From: Gaeumannomyces sp. JS-464
Lineage: Eukaryota > Ascomycota > Sordariomycetes > Magnaporthales > Magnaporthaceae
DNA: 64,000 nucleotides
Assembly: GCA_002197995.1 (NCBI GenBank)
Contig: NGZR01000003.1
Location: 5,332,001 to 5,396,000 of the forward strand
Reading direction: 5' to 3'
Part shown: positions 35,389-45,359 of the stretch, piece by piece
Numbering within the stretch: position 1 is the first letter of the stretch
Layout: every line of letters begins with the position of its first letter
The notes under the pieces: model-generated
What the model saw: only the letters and a program-made list of their open reading frames with translations
Told to the model about the DNA's origin: nothing
The model's database searches: none
Made by a program: the position numbers and the translations under genes

Positions 35389-35420
35389 GGGTGCGTGCGG
35401 GAGCAAAAAAGGTGCGTGCC
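35389..35420 (-). repeat. MULE right TIR
   Basis: Inverted partner of 10072-10103. Confidence 0.72.
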
Positions 35421-35868
35421 CGCGAAGATCCTTTTTTTTATCGGGATAAATCCCGGGATCCCTTTCCTTTCCAAGAGCTTGGGGCTTAACGGTGCTTAAG
35501 GGGCAGCCTCCCATAATGGAAATATTCATCCTTCGCCGCCCTTTTCTTCGTTCTGCCAGCACAGCAAGAAAACGGGTCAACTTCCACTCTTAAAAGTATC
35601 CCGGCAGCTCGCACCGAGAATTAGATATTCGCTCCATCCCCGATGCACGTTACGGCGCTCGCTTCCCCCTTGCTGCTCTGGCTGCTTGCGGATGTGGGTG
35701 GGTAGGTAGAGGTAGGTAGGTACCACATATGTGCTGATGTTCAGATATGGGGCCGAAGGCTCGAGAATGCGCTTTACCACAGCCATATTTCGCAACCGCT
35801 TTTGGACCCATTCCCGTTTCCCTTGTTCCCAGGCACATGTTATGGAAACCGCAAGCGGATGAACAAAA

Positions 35869-36700
35869 TTAAAGGCGGGCCACAGTCCCACCGTCCACGT
35901 AATCCTCCACCCCTGGCACGCGGCCCGCGCGGTCCAGCTCGAGGAGCCGCAGGGGCGGAAGCATGTGGTGTCGCAGCGCTTCGAGGTTGCCCACGGCCGC
36001 GCCTTTGGGCTCCTACTTGAGGCGGTACTCGCGCGCAGCTTTATGCTCCACGGGGGCCATTTGCGCCCGGCACGGCGCCTAGACACGCACAATGGCGCTC
36101 GCCCTGGACGCGCCGGGGGCTAAAGGACCAATACAGGATGGTGGAAGCGGTGCAACTCCCGGATGAGATCGAGCTGCAAGCCGGCGACTCGGCAGGCGAT
36201 GCCGCCCGGGTCCCGCGGACGGGCCTGCTCGACCGGCTGGTCGGGCACGGCCTGGGCATCGCAGAGCTGGAGTGTCTCGTCGGTAATAAAAGGCCTGTCC
36301 TAGACTAAATTGAGTTTTTTGGTTTCACATACAAAAGCTATAAACCGATGGTTTTTTCCAAAATTTAATTAGGTGTAATTTTTGCAAAATTTAATAAAAG
36401 TAAAATTTTAACTGGTAATTAGCTTTTTTTTAACGGAATGTTTTAAGCTTATAAATGCACTTTTTGGTAAGAGCATTTTTAAGCACCAAAAAACCACTAA
36501 AAAACCAAAAAACCAAAAACCCATTTAGTCTAGGACAGGCCCAAAATCGCCAATGATCGCGACAGCTTTGCCGATGACACCATAGCGTTCTGTCGCCTTC
36601 ACGGCCATGTACCGCATTATTTCCACAGTTTCCGGGCCCATGCTGACGTAAATGCCGTGAACCTGGCTGTTTGGCTCGGACCGAACAATATCACGTACCT
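35869..36700 (-). pseudogene. Host gene exon split by a MITE and carrying RIP-like nonsense codons
   Basis: Starts after a candidate acceptor near 36700 (VRDIVRSEPNSQVHGIYVSM), continues MRYMAVKATERYGVIGKAVA and GDF up to the MITE, then resumes ITDETLQLCDAQ in the same frame, RELHRFHHPVLV, EHKAAREYRLK, GNLEALRHHMLPPLRLLELD and ends RVPGVEDYVDGGTVARL at TAA 35869-35871. Two in-frame TAG codons sit where CAG is expected (C-to-T at CpA), and there is one frame shift. Family not recognised. The state of the gene fits RIP spreading from the adjacent transposon block plus an insertion. Confidence 0.55.
36292..36542. mobile_element. 251-bp MITE inserted in the coding sequence of the flanking gene
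   Basis: Inverted repeats of ~35 bp start GGCCTGTCCTAGACTAAAT on both ends and continue into T-rich GTTTTTTGG. AAAA lies immediately outside both ends (36288-36291, 36543-36546). Removing the element and one AAAA joins the flanking codons in frame (IIGDF then ITDETL). The AT-rich interior has no coding capacity. Superfamily not assigned. Confidence 0.75.
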
Positions 36701-38287
36701 ATGCAGCATTTGGAAATCCAACTTCCCGTGGCCCACAGTTGCACAAGACAGGAGGCACATTCCAAACCTGCCGGAAACGTTGTCCACCCGTCCACAAATA
36801 CACGGGATCTTCCGTCTTTTTTGCATTCCAGCCCGGCGTCCAGTTCTCTTGGGAGCCTTTGCTGTCTCCAACATCTGTCTCACCTTTACGATAAAACCAA
36901 ATGTTGCCTGCCAGGAGCTTTCATGTGCCAATAGACAATCTTTCACCCGTTGAAACTCCGTTGCCCTGCATCCCCTCTTTACCCTGAAGCACCCTTGATT
37001 CCTGTTTCTTTCATCAGACTTTGGGGAGCCCCTCGGCGCCTTCGTCGACATTAAAAACTCCCCTGCCACGCCCTTTGCTCCCATCCTTGTTTTGATTTCG
37101 AGACGGCACCACCTTGTATCATGACGTGATGACGGACCTTCTCGGCACCGAGGAAGTCTCCAAGACCGTCTTCAACCACCTACCTACCTCTGCGCTACCT
37201 CGGATGCATCGTAAGCTTGATGCTCTGAATTTCTTGTTAATTTCCCTCTTTCTTCTTTTTTTCTTTTTCTTTTTCTTTTGCACACCTTCGTCTTGTTTGT
37301 TGTCGATGCCATTATTAGCTCTCCGCTTCCTACCCACCCACTACCCAGGAAGTGCTTATGTAATAACATTAACCTGCCCTTTGGCGTTGGGCAGCAGGAA
37401 GGGCTCTGCATACGATAGAGGCAGATCCCGGGTGGGAGGCTTTCAAGACGTTGACTGTGCCGGGACGAAATCGAGGCCTTGCCAGTGGTGGGGTTGGTGG
37501 CTCTCTCTTTCGTTGGTCAAAGCACACCCCTCTGCTTTGTTCAAACAGCCTTTTTTGTATACACCCCTCTCTCTACTCACTGGCCAGTGCTCACCCCCTC
37601 TCTAATCACTGTTTTATTTGCACTCCCTTCTTTATTCACCAATCAGTGCACCCCTCTCTTTTCTATTTACGGATCAATGTAAAGAGGGGTGTGCACGCCA
37701 TGGGATTTTTTAAACAGAAAAAAATAAAAAATAAAAAACCTCGCCACCTCTGGCAAATCACTGGCTATGAACAATTTTGGACCAATAATCAGCGGCAGCC
37801 TAATCAGATCGCTAGGGCAGGCGTTTTATATTCTTTTGTTGCCCGCCTGCCTGTCCCCACCTTTCCGCCTCCCTTCTTTTCTATTTGCTAATTAGCTTCC
37901 CGCGTGACTCATCTCCTTGTACTTGTTTGCTCCTCTGCCTGAACAGGCTCCGATCTGTCTGCCTGCCTCTTTGTTTGATTGGTCTGCCTGAAGTGTCAGT
38001 CACTCAATCCGGCCAGAAAGCTCCGGGTTGCTGTCTCGCAAGCACTTGCCTGCCTGAAGTTTCAGGCAGCGACTGGATTCGGACACAGCTCCAGACTCTC
38101 TTGTTCGCACCAGGGCTTTGCGGATAGCAATAAGATGTCCTTAGTCACGTGTAATAGAAGTTGTTGGAACCTTGGATCGCAGGTTCGCAGACGGTGGCCT
38201 GTATTAGATTAAAAAAGACTACACTGTCTGTTTCAAAAAGCTGGCTCCGAGAAGCAGCGGTAGTTATCTAGGTAGACTCCATCATAT
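36701..38287. other. Unassigned stretch with degenerate CT-rich repeats
   Basis: No reliable gene. An open frame of 155 codons on the minus strand (36617-37084) has no motif, and an ATG at 37129 with 25 sensible codons before a GTAAGC donor could be a truncated exon. At 37510-37700 the motif CACCCCTCTCT recurs several times in imperfect tandem. Confidence 0.35.
37646..37696. repeat. Hairpin within CACCCCTCT repeats
   Basis: Arms GTGCACCCCTCTCTTT (37646-37661) and AAAGAGGGGTGTGCAC (37681-37696) are near-perfect inverted repeats around a 19-base loop. Confidence 0.6.
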
Positions 38288-39712
38288 TTACTCCTCAGAC
38301 TCTGCCATAGAAGCCGTCCATTCCTCCATCAACTCCTTCTTCCTGGTGTTGAGCTTGGCCTCGAGCTCCCGCAGAGCCTCCCAGCCCTTTGGCTTCAGAA
38401 GAGCGAGCTGGGCCTGTGTTCCCGGGTCTGCCCAGAGCTCCAGGAGCCACTGCTCAAATTCGATACCCTTGCTCGCCTTCTCAGGTTGGCGCGCGAGGGG
38501 AGCACTCGGGGTGGGCACTCGGCCCCTGGGCATGGGGTTGACGACAAGTCGCTCTGTGGCGGGGACGAGAGCCCTCTCAACTGAATCATCTGTCATGCCA
38601 CCCGCAAGCTGGTCAGCCCGAAAGCCGCCTGGTGCGGAGGGAGTCATCGTAGAGACCTGGGGAGGGAGGCTCCTAAGCAGCCTGTCATCATGAGAAGCCT
38701 GCACGTTGCCCCTGGGGGAGGGAGGTGACTTGGCAATGCTAGGTCCCGCGGGCATCATGGGGGCAACTTTCATCTCCGCGTCTTCTTGCTTAGCAGCAGG
38801 ATTCACCGTCAGCAGTCGGCGCCTCCCGGACTGGAGGTTGATGACCTCGACCAGAAGCGGGTGCATGAATGCCTGCAGCGTCCTGGCCTCGTGGGCCCGC
38901 CACGCCTCGACGGCCCCGTCGCTCGAGCCCTGGTACCGCGCGAGGCGGCCAGGGTCTTGGAACCCGTGGCCATCGACGTCCCTGCACTGGCACTGGGCCC
39001 GGAGGTCCGCGCTCTCGGACGCGAGGAGGTGCATGCGCGTCATGCGCATCCACTCGCCGAGGTCGCGGCCCTGCGAGAGGTCGACCATGTCGTACGGGCC
39101 CACGCAGGCGGACCAGAGCTTCAGCTCCCAGATGTTGTGGCCGGCAGGCACCCCCTCCACGGGGGCGGGTCGGAACGTGAGGGGCTGGCAGAGCCGGGAG
39201 AGCCAGCCGCGCAGCTTCCACTGCCGCCAGGCCGGGTCGACGAGCCACCTGCGCCGGAAGGCGACGAGGTTCCGGGCGGCCCACAGGGCATTCTGGTTGG
39301 TTTGGGCGTCCAAAACGGTCGGCAGGTGGCTCCGCGGCGGCGCGCCGACGATGTGAGGTCCCAAGAAGGCGGTGATGCTTGTGCTTGTCGTCCAGTGCTC
39401 ACAAGGGGGTCGATCCGTATCGTAGAAGCCCCCAGAGTGGGTGGGCCGGCGGATGGCCATGTCCTCGTGGATCAGGTGCTTGGCGAGGGTTGTTTGGCAG
39501 TATTCGCACATCCTAGACCCGCTGATCATCTCAGCCATAGCCAAGTAGCCGATCAAGTGATTGTCTGTTTCGCTTGCTTGGGGATTTCTCACCTCCTCAC
39601 ACATGTCCACGCCCCAAGACAACATTGGAGGCACGCCGGCCAGGGCGCCCTGGCCATTGCTGGAGCCCAGTCCGTCACCCATCTTGAATGGGATATGCAT
39701 GAGTGCTTGCAA
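38288..39712 (-). CDS. Unknown 474-aa protein, single exon
   Basis: One uninterrupted frame with three early Met (39712, 39700, 39682); MGDGLGSS at 39682 is an equally good start. The N-terminal half contains CEYCQTTL (CxxC) and a PPCEHW, possibly metal-binding. The centre is Trp/Arg-rich (WAARNLVAFRRRWLVD). The middle-to-late part is Pro/Ser-rich and presumably disordered, and the last ~55 residues (EQWLLELWADPG..., KGWEALRELEAKLNTRKKEL) form a charged helix. No signal peptide or membrane segment. No family recognised. It diverges from the coiled-coil gene at 40695, sharing a ~980-bp upstream region. Confidence 0.65.
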   Translation of the reverse strand: MQALMHIPFKMGDGLGSSNGQGALAGVPPMLSWGVDMCEEVRNPQASETDNHLIGYLAMAEMISGSRMCEYCQTTLAKHLIHEDMAIRRPTHSGGFYDTDRPPCEHWTTSTSITAFLGPHIVGAPPRSHLPTVLDAQTNQNALWAARNLVAFRRRWLVDPAWRQWKLRGWLSRLCQPLTFRPAPVEGVPAGHNIWELKLWSACVGPYDMVDLSQGRDLGEWMRMTRMHLLASESADLRAQCQCRDVDGHGFQDPGRLARYQGSSDGAVEAWRAHEARTLQAFMHPLLVEVINLQSGRRRLLTVNPAAKQEDAEMKVAPMMPAGPSIAKSPPSPRGNVQASHDDRLLRSLPPQVSTMTPSAPGGFRADQLAGGMTDDSVERALVPATERLVVNPMPRGRVPTPSAPLARQPEKASKGIEFEQWLLELWADPGTQAQLALLKPKGWEALRELEAKLNTRKKELMEEWTASMAESEE

Positions 39713-40694
39713 AACTGTGTATGTGTCACAGCAAAGCTAGATGGCTATACTGCTAACAGCCTGACAATCTTGGGAATAGGTTGATAAACTGCCCCCGCTC
39801 GCTGCGGCTATTAACCAAGGCAAATTGCCATTCTGAAAATATGTCAAGCTTTGGTCTCCTATGCTTCGATATATAGAGCCAGCAGCGGGCGCAAAACATA
39901 TTCTCGATTTCTTTGTCCCCAGCTGGAAAATGTGGGCTGCCACAGGGACAATGGCCTTGTTAGGCTATTGTTTTCCCCCCTTGGCCACATTCTACTAATA
40001 TGTGTGCCTTTGCCCATCAACGCACCATCCGATGCCTGCCATCCTAGCTGGACTCTCCCAGGCCTTGGGCTGGGGTGCTTGCCGTGCACCCCCGCCCCAC
40101 TTCTAGAGCAAGGTCCAAGTGCTCCTTCCTCAACCCAGTTCTCAACTCAGATCAACCTCACTTCAACCTCAGATCTCGCCAGCCGTCAACACCACCCCCG
40201 CGCACGACCACGCACACCTACACGCCCCTACACCCCTCCTACGTCTGATCTCTTCGCAGCCCGCTCCTGTTTTTTGTGGGTTCCTCCTCAAGTTTGCCTC
40301 TAGGCAGCAAAAATCTGTTCCTGATTCTTTTTGATTCTGTTACTGATTTGCCTTGATTCCTGGCTTCCCAAGGGTATAAAGACCCTGCCTCTCTCCCCTC
40401 CCCCCTCGCTCCAGTTCCTCTCTTTTCTCTCTTCCCTCTTCCCAAACCAACAACCTCGACCAACGCAAGTACTCCCAGTCCAACCAAGTCACCACTTCCC
40501 ACCACCAGATCCCTCAGAAACTCGCCTTCCCACAATCTCGGTCTTCCTTTGAACTACCTGATTCGTCTTTACCACACTTTCCATCTTCCGAATCACTGCC
40601 AGGTCAGCCAGTTGCTGACTTCTGGAATAACAGGAGCCTTCTTTTCCATCATCGCCATCTACGCTACAGACACAGCACCACGACCACGACCACG
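39713..40694. promoter_or_regulatory. Shared divergent upstream region
   Basis: 982 bases between the divergent starts at 39712 and 40695. The right half is strongly C/T-rich (40100-40600), typical of fungal 5' leaders, with TATAAAG near 40376. No convincing coding frame. Confidence 0.4.
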
Positions 40695-42426
40695 ATGACC
40701 ACCAACATGTCCGCCGATGCCCAGAGGCGGAGGAGCTGGCCGCTGTGCGCGGCGACACCCAGCTCGTCATCCGAGTAAGTCCTCCTACTCCAGCCCAACT
40801 CCACCATCGGCGATTATCTGAATTAAACCTGATTGCCATTTGATAGACTCGCCCACTGCCCCGGCCCGCCGCCCCTCAGGAGTTGGCGACCCCCGAAGAC
40901 GACGACCTGTACCTGACACTACTCAAGAATTCATTCCTGTCTGGCGGCGACGAGTTCATCGCACCCCGCCTTGTAAGTTGAGCACCTCCGCTTTCAATCC
41001 ATGTGTGTGATCATATTCTGGGCCGAAGTTTGATATTAACCAACACAACACCATACACAAAATAGACCGGAAGAGCTGAGGTCGAGATCGACGGCAAGAT
41101 CCAGTCTTTGGAGCTAGTAGTAAGTCCCAGCCAGAATTTCATTCCGTCTGCACCCCAGGCTTTTCGCAGTCAGTCGTGATCCAGCACCATTGATGGTTCC
41201 GTGTTCGACCCAGCTTGGTGTACAGTTCCAACGGACGACAACTTTCCAGGCCCGGGCATTCGTTGCTCATGTCGAGGGAACTGGCCTTGGTTTTGGTTGC
41301 GATAGGTGCACCATCCCCATCCCCACCATTCCTCGGTAACCATGCGTTTAGAGCCGGCTTCTTCCTCGCTCCTTTGGCAAAGGAGGCACACAGGTGGGAG
41401 GAGATGAGGTGTAGGGCTTCGCCCTTTCGCGGCTCCGGCTGCTTGGGCGGGCACCTCTGATCCGTGGTAGCATGAGATCGCGACAGCGTTCGGGTACTTT
41501 GTCCGCGTGTTCCTTGGTCGTTCCTCTGGGGCGGCCAAGGGGGGAAGGCTCTACGGACACCGCTGACTCCACCCGCCACACCCAACGCCTCTTCACCCAC
41601 GGCGCCGACACACCCTGGCTCACTGAAGCATGGGCTTCCTCTGACCTTCGGGTCTACACGAATCGGGGGTTGGACGCGCCGTGGTTTGCACTGCCAGGGG
41701 GGCGCGCATTTACTGTTTCCAGCTTGGACGTCAGCGAGCTGGCCAGGCCTGGCTTTCTTTCCCTTGAGGTTCAGTCTGATGTGCGGACTGGTTTTGCATT
41801 CCAATAAGGCCAGCGAGATCCATTCCCTCCTTGCCAGGGGGAGGTTGGATCGAGCCGCCTCTCGAAGCCTTCACTTTGAGATCCCTGAGGAGTGGTGGCG
41901 GCAGCGAGGACTTACTCAGCAAAACTCTTTGCTGACTGGGTGAACCTTTTTTTTTTTTACAGTTCGACGACGAGGAGGCGGCCTTATTCGACAGTTTGGG
42001 CGTTGATCAAATCAAAGCTATCCTCCGGAACCTGGCCCTCCATGCGCATGGCCAGGAAGCCACTTCGCAGACGGCCATCAAGCAGATTCAGTCCGTGAAG
42101 GAGAGTTCAATGGCTTCAAGGCGGCCGCATTCAACCTTCAGGGCCTAGTTCTGAAGCTCGGGAAGGATTGCGATGAGCGTCATGTAAAGGCTCTGCCGCG
42201 GCGCCAAGATCAGACGGCCTCAGTCGCAAACTCAGAGCACAGCAGAAACAAAATGGACAAGATGATGGAGGGTATAAAGAAGGACCGCAAGAAGCCGAAG
42301 GAGCACGACGAGATCATCGAGAAGCAGGCTGCCAAGATCCGGCAGCAGGAGGCGGAAATCCAGGCCCTAAAGGCCACGGTCGAAAAGCTGGTGGAATGGG
42401 TCGAAGCTCGTGAGCGAACCGGTTGA
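40695..42426 (+). CDS. Unknown coiled-coil protein, four exons, ~241 aa
   Basis: Exons 40695-40774, 40847-40972, 41066-41119, 41963-42426 with GTAAGT donors and TAG/CAG acceptors. The protein runs from an Ala/Glu-rich start through TRPLPRPAAPQELATPEDDD, LYLTLLKNSFLSGGDEF, VEIDGKIQSLELVFDDEEAA and LFDSLGVDQIKAILRNLALH to a basic and then heptad-rich C-terminus (EIIEKQAAKIRQQEAEIQAL). One base is missing in exon 1 (CCAGAGGCGG near 40734) and one in exon 4 (AAGGAGAGTTC near 42103); a single G at each place restores a continuous frame, so they are probably sequence errors. Intron 3 is 843 nt, far longer than the other introns. Function unknown. Convergent with the gene ending at 42656. Confidence 0.6.
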
Positions 42427-42655
42427 TAATTGGCATCGGCTATCAGCAGGAAGGGGATGCGGGAGTCGATTTTTTCCTTACACAGTGAGATATGGAGCTT
42501 TTGATACCACTAGAACAACTGATGGAATTCACCTTTGCAACCTTTGCCGCCCTTCCAAGCCAGCTACGCGGGTGACCTCTCCCCACCATCCTTGTCCTTG
42601 GCCTTGCCCTGGCGGAGGCTCAGCGGGCGGACGACGGACGACAGAGATAGCAACA

Positions 42656-43753
42656 TCAGCACGTCCAGACCTCCCTTCCGCCGACCTCGCGCTCGTAGTC
42701 CTCCACGTTGTACACGCGCAGCTGGCCCTCCATGCGCGCGCACCCGACGTCGCCGACGCGATCGAACCGGGCCACCACAGGCGGGGCGGGCCCGCTACCG
42801 CTGGCGGCGCGCTCGTCAACCGAGACGAGCTTGAAGGCGCTGTGGCCGTTGGTGGGTCTCGGCGTGGCGATGGGGGCAGAAGCAGAAGCAGCAGCGGCAG
42901 CAGCATCGTCAGTAACATCGTTAGCAACACTGGCAGCAGCGGCAGCATCGTTGCCATCATCCGGGCCGTCGCCGTCGTCCACCATGCCGAGCGGGCTCGT
43001 CGCGCGCCAGCGGAGCCGCCGCTTGGACTGTGGCAGGTCGATGGTGCCGATGCGGGAAACGGTGTGCGGCGGGTAGTAGGCCGTCGCGGTGCCCAGGGGC
43101 TCGCAGAGCCAGACCCGCCAGGCCGTGTCTGAGGCGCTCAGGACGGCGGCTGGGGAGGGCTCCTGCGTGCGAGAAGAGGTACCCAGTGCGCGGTTCAGTT
43201 GGTCAGCAGAAGAAAAGAAGAAAAAGCAGCGCGACGGAGAGAGAGAGGGACGCCTGGGCCGACAGGGAAGACATACACCACCGTGGGCGAACCTGCCGAT
43301 GCTGGCATGGCGGCCGGCCGTGAAGAGCTGCGCGACCTCGTCAAAGTCGTAGACGCGTACGCTGCGGCGCACGCTGCCAACGGCGACGCTCCTCCGGCGG
43401 GCCCTGCCGCGGCCAAATTCGGTCAGCAGCGTGTAGGCGAGCTCGTGGGTGGCGGCGTCGACGACCGAAAAGCGCGTCGCCGCAGCGGCCCCCGGCGCGG
43501 CGGCGACGCGGCGGCTGGGTTCCGACGGCGGCGGGCGTGGCTGCGCCGAGAGCAGGTAGCGGCGTGAGGGCGCCGGCCGCGGCGGCTTTTGCAGCTCATC
43601 GAGCGTAGCGCCGCAGACGGAGCGGTGCCAGATGTGTTTGCTTTCCCGCTTGTCGGTGTTGCTGCTGTTGTTTTTGCTGCTGCCGCTGCTGCTATTGTTT
43701 TTGCGGCTTGTTGATGTGCCAAGCGCGCAGAAGGATATGGCTATGCAGGCCAT
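42656..43753 (-). CDS. Unknown protein, up to 365 aa, probably one intron
   Basis: One open frame from ATG 43753 to stop 42656. Segments look like a folded beta-rich domain: RFSVVDAATHELAYTLLTEF, SVRVYDFDEVAQLF, YYPPHTVSRIGTIDLPQSKR, RLRWRATSPLGM, PVVARFDRVGDVG and GQLRVYNVEDY. The stretch between them (43163-43276) reads as low-quality protein but has GTATGT at one end and GCACGCAG at the other and is 114 nt long, so it is probably an intron that happens to be in frame. The Ser/Asn-rich N-terminus and an Ala/Asp tract (trinucleotide repeats near 42890-42960) are disordered. Family not recognised. Confidence 0.55.
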   Translation of the reverse strand: MACIAISFCALGTSTSRKNNSSSGSSKNNSSNTDKRESKHIWHRSVCGATLDELQKPPRPAPSRRYLLSAQPRPPPSEPSRRVAAAPGAAAATRFSVVDAATHELAYTLLTEFGRGRARRRSVAVGSVRRSVRVYDFDEVAQLFTAGRHASIGRFAHGGVCLPCRPRRPSLSPSRCFFFFSSADQLNRALGTSSRTQEPSPAAVLSASDTAWRVWLCEPLGTATAYYPPHTVSRIGTIDLPQSKRRLRWRATSPLGMVDDGDGPDDGNDAAAAASVANDVTDDAAAAAASASAPIATPRPTNGHSAFKLVSVDERAASGSGPAPPVVARFDRVGDVGCARMEGQLRVYNVEDYEREVGGREVWTC

Positions 43754-44735
43754 CTTCGGGTCTCTGGTTGTTTAGCGGCGTAGACGGCAAAGCGAGCTGG
43801 GGTGGTCATTTGCGATGTGTGGTGTTGCACCAAGAGGTGGTGTGTCGGGCAAGCGATGTCGCGTGTCTCGCAGCCAGAAGCGCGGATCAGGTTTGAGAAT
43901 GGATAGGAATACTGCCAAATTGGGCGCTCAGGTGTAGGAGCTGTCCAAACTGCTTGATTTTCGGCGACGGTGGCATCGCGGTGCGCAAACCCACGCGACG
44001 CAGTGGTCAGGGCGGTGCGAGCTGAAGCAACAGAGGCTCTGTTTGGATGTGAGCCCGGCGCCAGTGGGCTCCACGCATTGACGGTACCCTGACAATTTGG
44101 CATCCCGTCAAGCCGCTGCAGCCTCAAAAACATGCAAGAAGCCACCCGACCCTGGATTGGACTGGACGCAGCTGTGGGTTCTCTGGGCTTCCCTCACTGG
44201 CTGCCTGCCTGCCCGTAACCGCCAGCAGGTGCGATTGGGCGCGACGTTGACGATGAGTCGGGTGGAAGCCAATGATGCTGTTGCCGCTTGCCCCAATCGG
44301 CACTGGCTGCATCCTGAGCGTCACTGCCGTGCATGGTCGCTGGTTGTGGGCGCTTGAGGAACTTTCCCACGGCAATCAGACACTGCATATGACGTAGTAC
44401 GAGCACATTGACATCGACATCCCGACCCATCTGCCCTACCCGATGAGGCGGCATGTTGCATGCGGGGCGTGCGGCAGGGTCAGATTGTAGGCGCGATATT
44501 CCCCAAAGTTGGGTGGTTTTCGGAGCAACTAATCTGGGAGCCTGGACAATGAGGCGACACATCAAAGAGATCCCGAGTGAACGGGGCGACAATGAAAGCT
44601 TCAGCCGCGGCGCGTCCCGCAGGGATGGACTTGTTGCGAGTCAAGGATGTCGAGTGTGCATGTAAACTAATCAAAGGCTGTAGGCAATGGTCGGATTGTC
44701 CACGACCCAAATGACGACCTGGCCCCTCTCCCTGC
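43754..44735. other. Intergenic, nothing recognised
   Basis: Open frames up to ~130 codons overlap on both strands, without motifs. Likely the upstream region of the 42.7-43.8 kb gene and downstream region of the Dabb gene. Confidence 0.4.
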
Positions 44736-45359
44736 CTAGTAGAATCCAGCCGTAAAGTCCAGAACAGTCGCCTCTCCACGATGTCGGAAATGCTGCCGAC
44801 AAAGGTCTTGTGTGCCGGGTCAGTCTTGACGTAGTAGTCGCGGTCCTCGATGGAGGCGAACTCGAACACGTAGCCATGCGTGGCGCCGTGCTATCCAGAT
44901 TACGGTCAGCCAATATCCCTCCAATGTTCCACAAGTCCCCAGTCCATCCCATACCTGGAGCCCTTCTGGGAATGGTCCCTGCCGCCCTTGAGCGACAGGA
45001 TGTAGGGCTGCTTGCGAGTTGGATGGACACACTTCGTCCGCAGGGCCATCAAGCGCTTGTGGGCCTGCGGGAGGCGGGGGATTCATGTCAGTCAGTGCTG
45101 GGACGATACACCGATGCCGAAGCACGCTGCCTGAGCAGAATGAGGGCCAACCCACCATGAAAACCGCGTCGGGGTCGGCGGCCGTCTTCCACTCGAACAG
45201 GACCACGTGCGTGACATGTCCCGCGTCGGCCCTTGACGTCGCGCTGCCTGCCGAGCCGCTCGACACGGCGCCGTGGCTGCTGAAAGGCCAGAAGAAAAGG
45301 CCAACCAAGGCGAGGAAGGCCAGGGCCGCGTAGAGAGGGTTGAACTTTGGCTTGGACAT
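44736..45359 (-). CDS. Membrane-anchored Dabb (stress-responsive alpha/beta barrel) domain protein
   Basis: ATG at 45357-45359 (MSKPKFNPLYAALAFLALVG) gives an N-terminal membrane anchor. Exons on the minus strand are 45359-45156, 45064-44955, 44890-44736. The Dabb domain is recognised from HVVLFEWKTAADPDAV, AHKRLMALRTKC, then THGYVFEFASIEDRDYYVKT, DPAHKTFVGSISDIVE and the terminal VLDFTAGFY, ending at TAG 44736-44738. One base must be added in the C run at 44968-44970 (so that exon 2 ends PEGLQ) and one near 44773 (VEKATVLDF); both restore the domain consensus, so the gene is likely intact. Dabb proteins are small dimeric ferredoxin-like barrels, some of them enzymes of aromatic catabolism or polyketide cyclisation; the role here is unknown. 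Diverges from the VPS62-like gene. Confidence 0.72.

Larger units (their letters stand above)
10072..35420 (+). mobile_element. Mutator-like element (MULE), split by a stack of four later insertions
   Basis: Short TIRs at 10072-10103 and 35389-35420 (GGCACGCACC(C/T)TTTTTGCTC...) bracket a MULE transposase frame that begins on the left, stops at 12437 and resumes at 35006. MULE sequence totals about 2.8 kb (10072-12437 plus 35006-35420). A 9-bp target duplication outside the TIRs was looked for and not found. The remaining 22.6 kb is gypsy-3 and its passengers. Confidence 0.78.

Noticed and set aside
36617..37084. 155-codon minus-strand open frame
   Set aside because: Overlaps, in another frame, the exon that reads VRDIVRSEPN and MRYMAVKATE; that frame joins better across the MITE. 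No motif recognised.
38786..39784. 332-codon plus-strand frame opposite the 474-aa gene
   Set aside because: Antisense shadow in GC-rich DNA; the minus-strand frame has the better amino-acid pattern and start.
41139..41804. 221-codon minus-strand open frame
   Set aside because: Lies inside the long intron of the coiled-coil gene, overlaps other frames, and shows no motif or domain.
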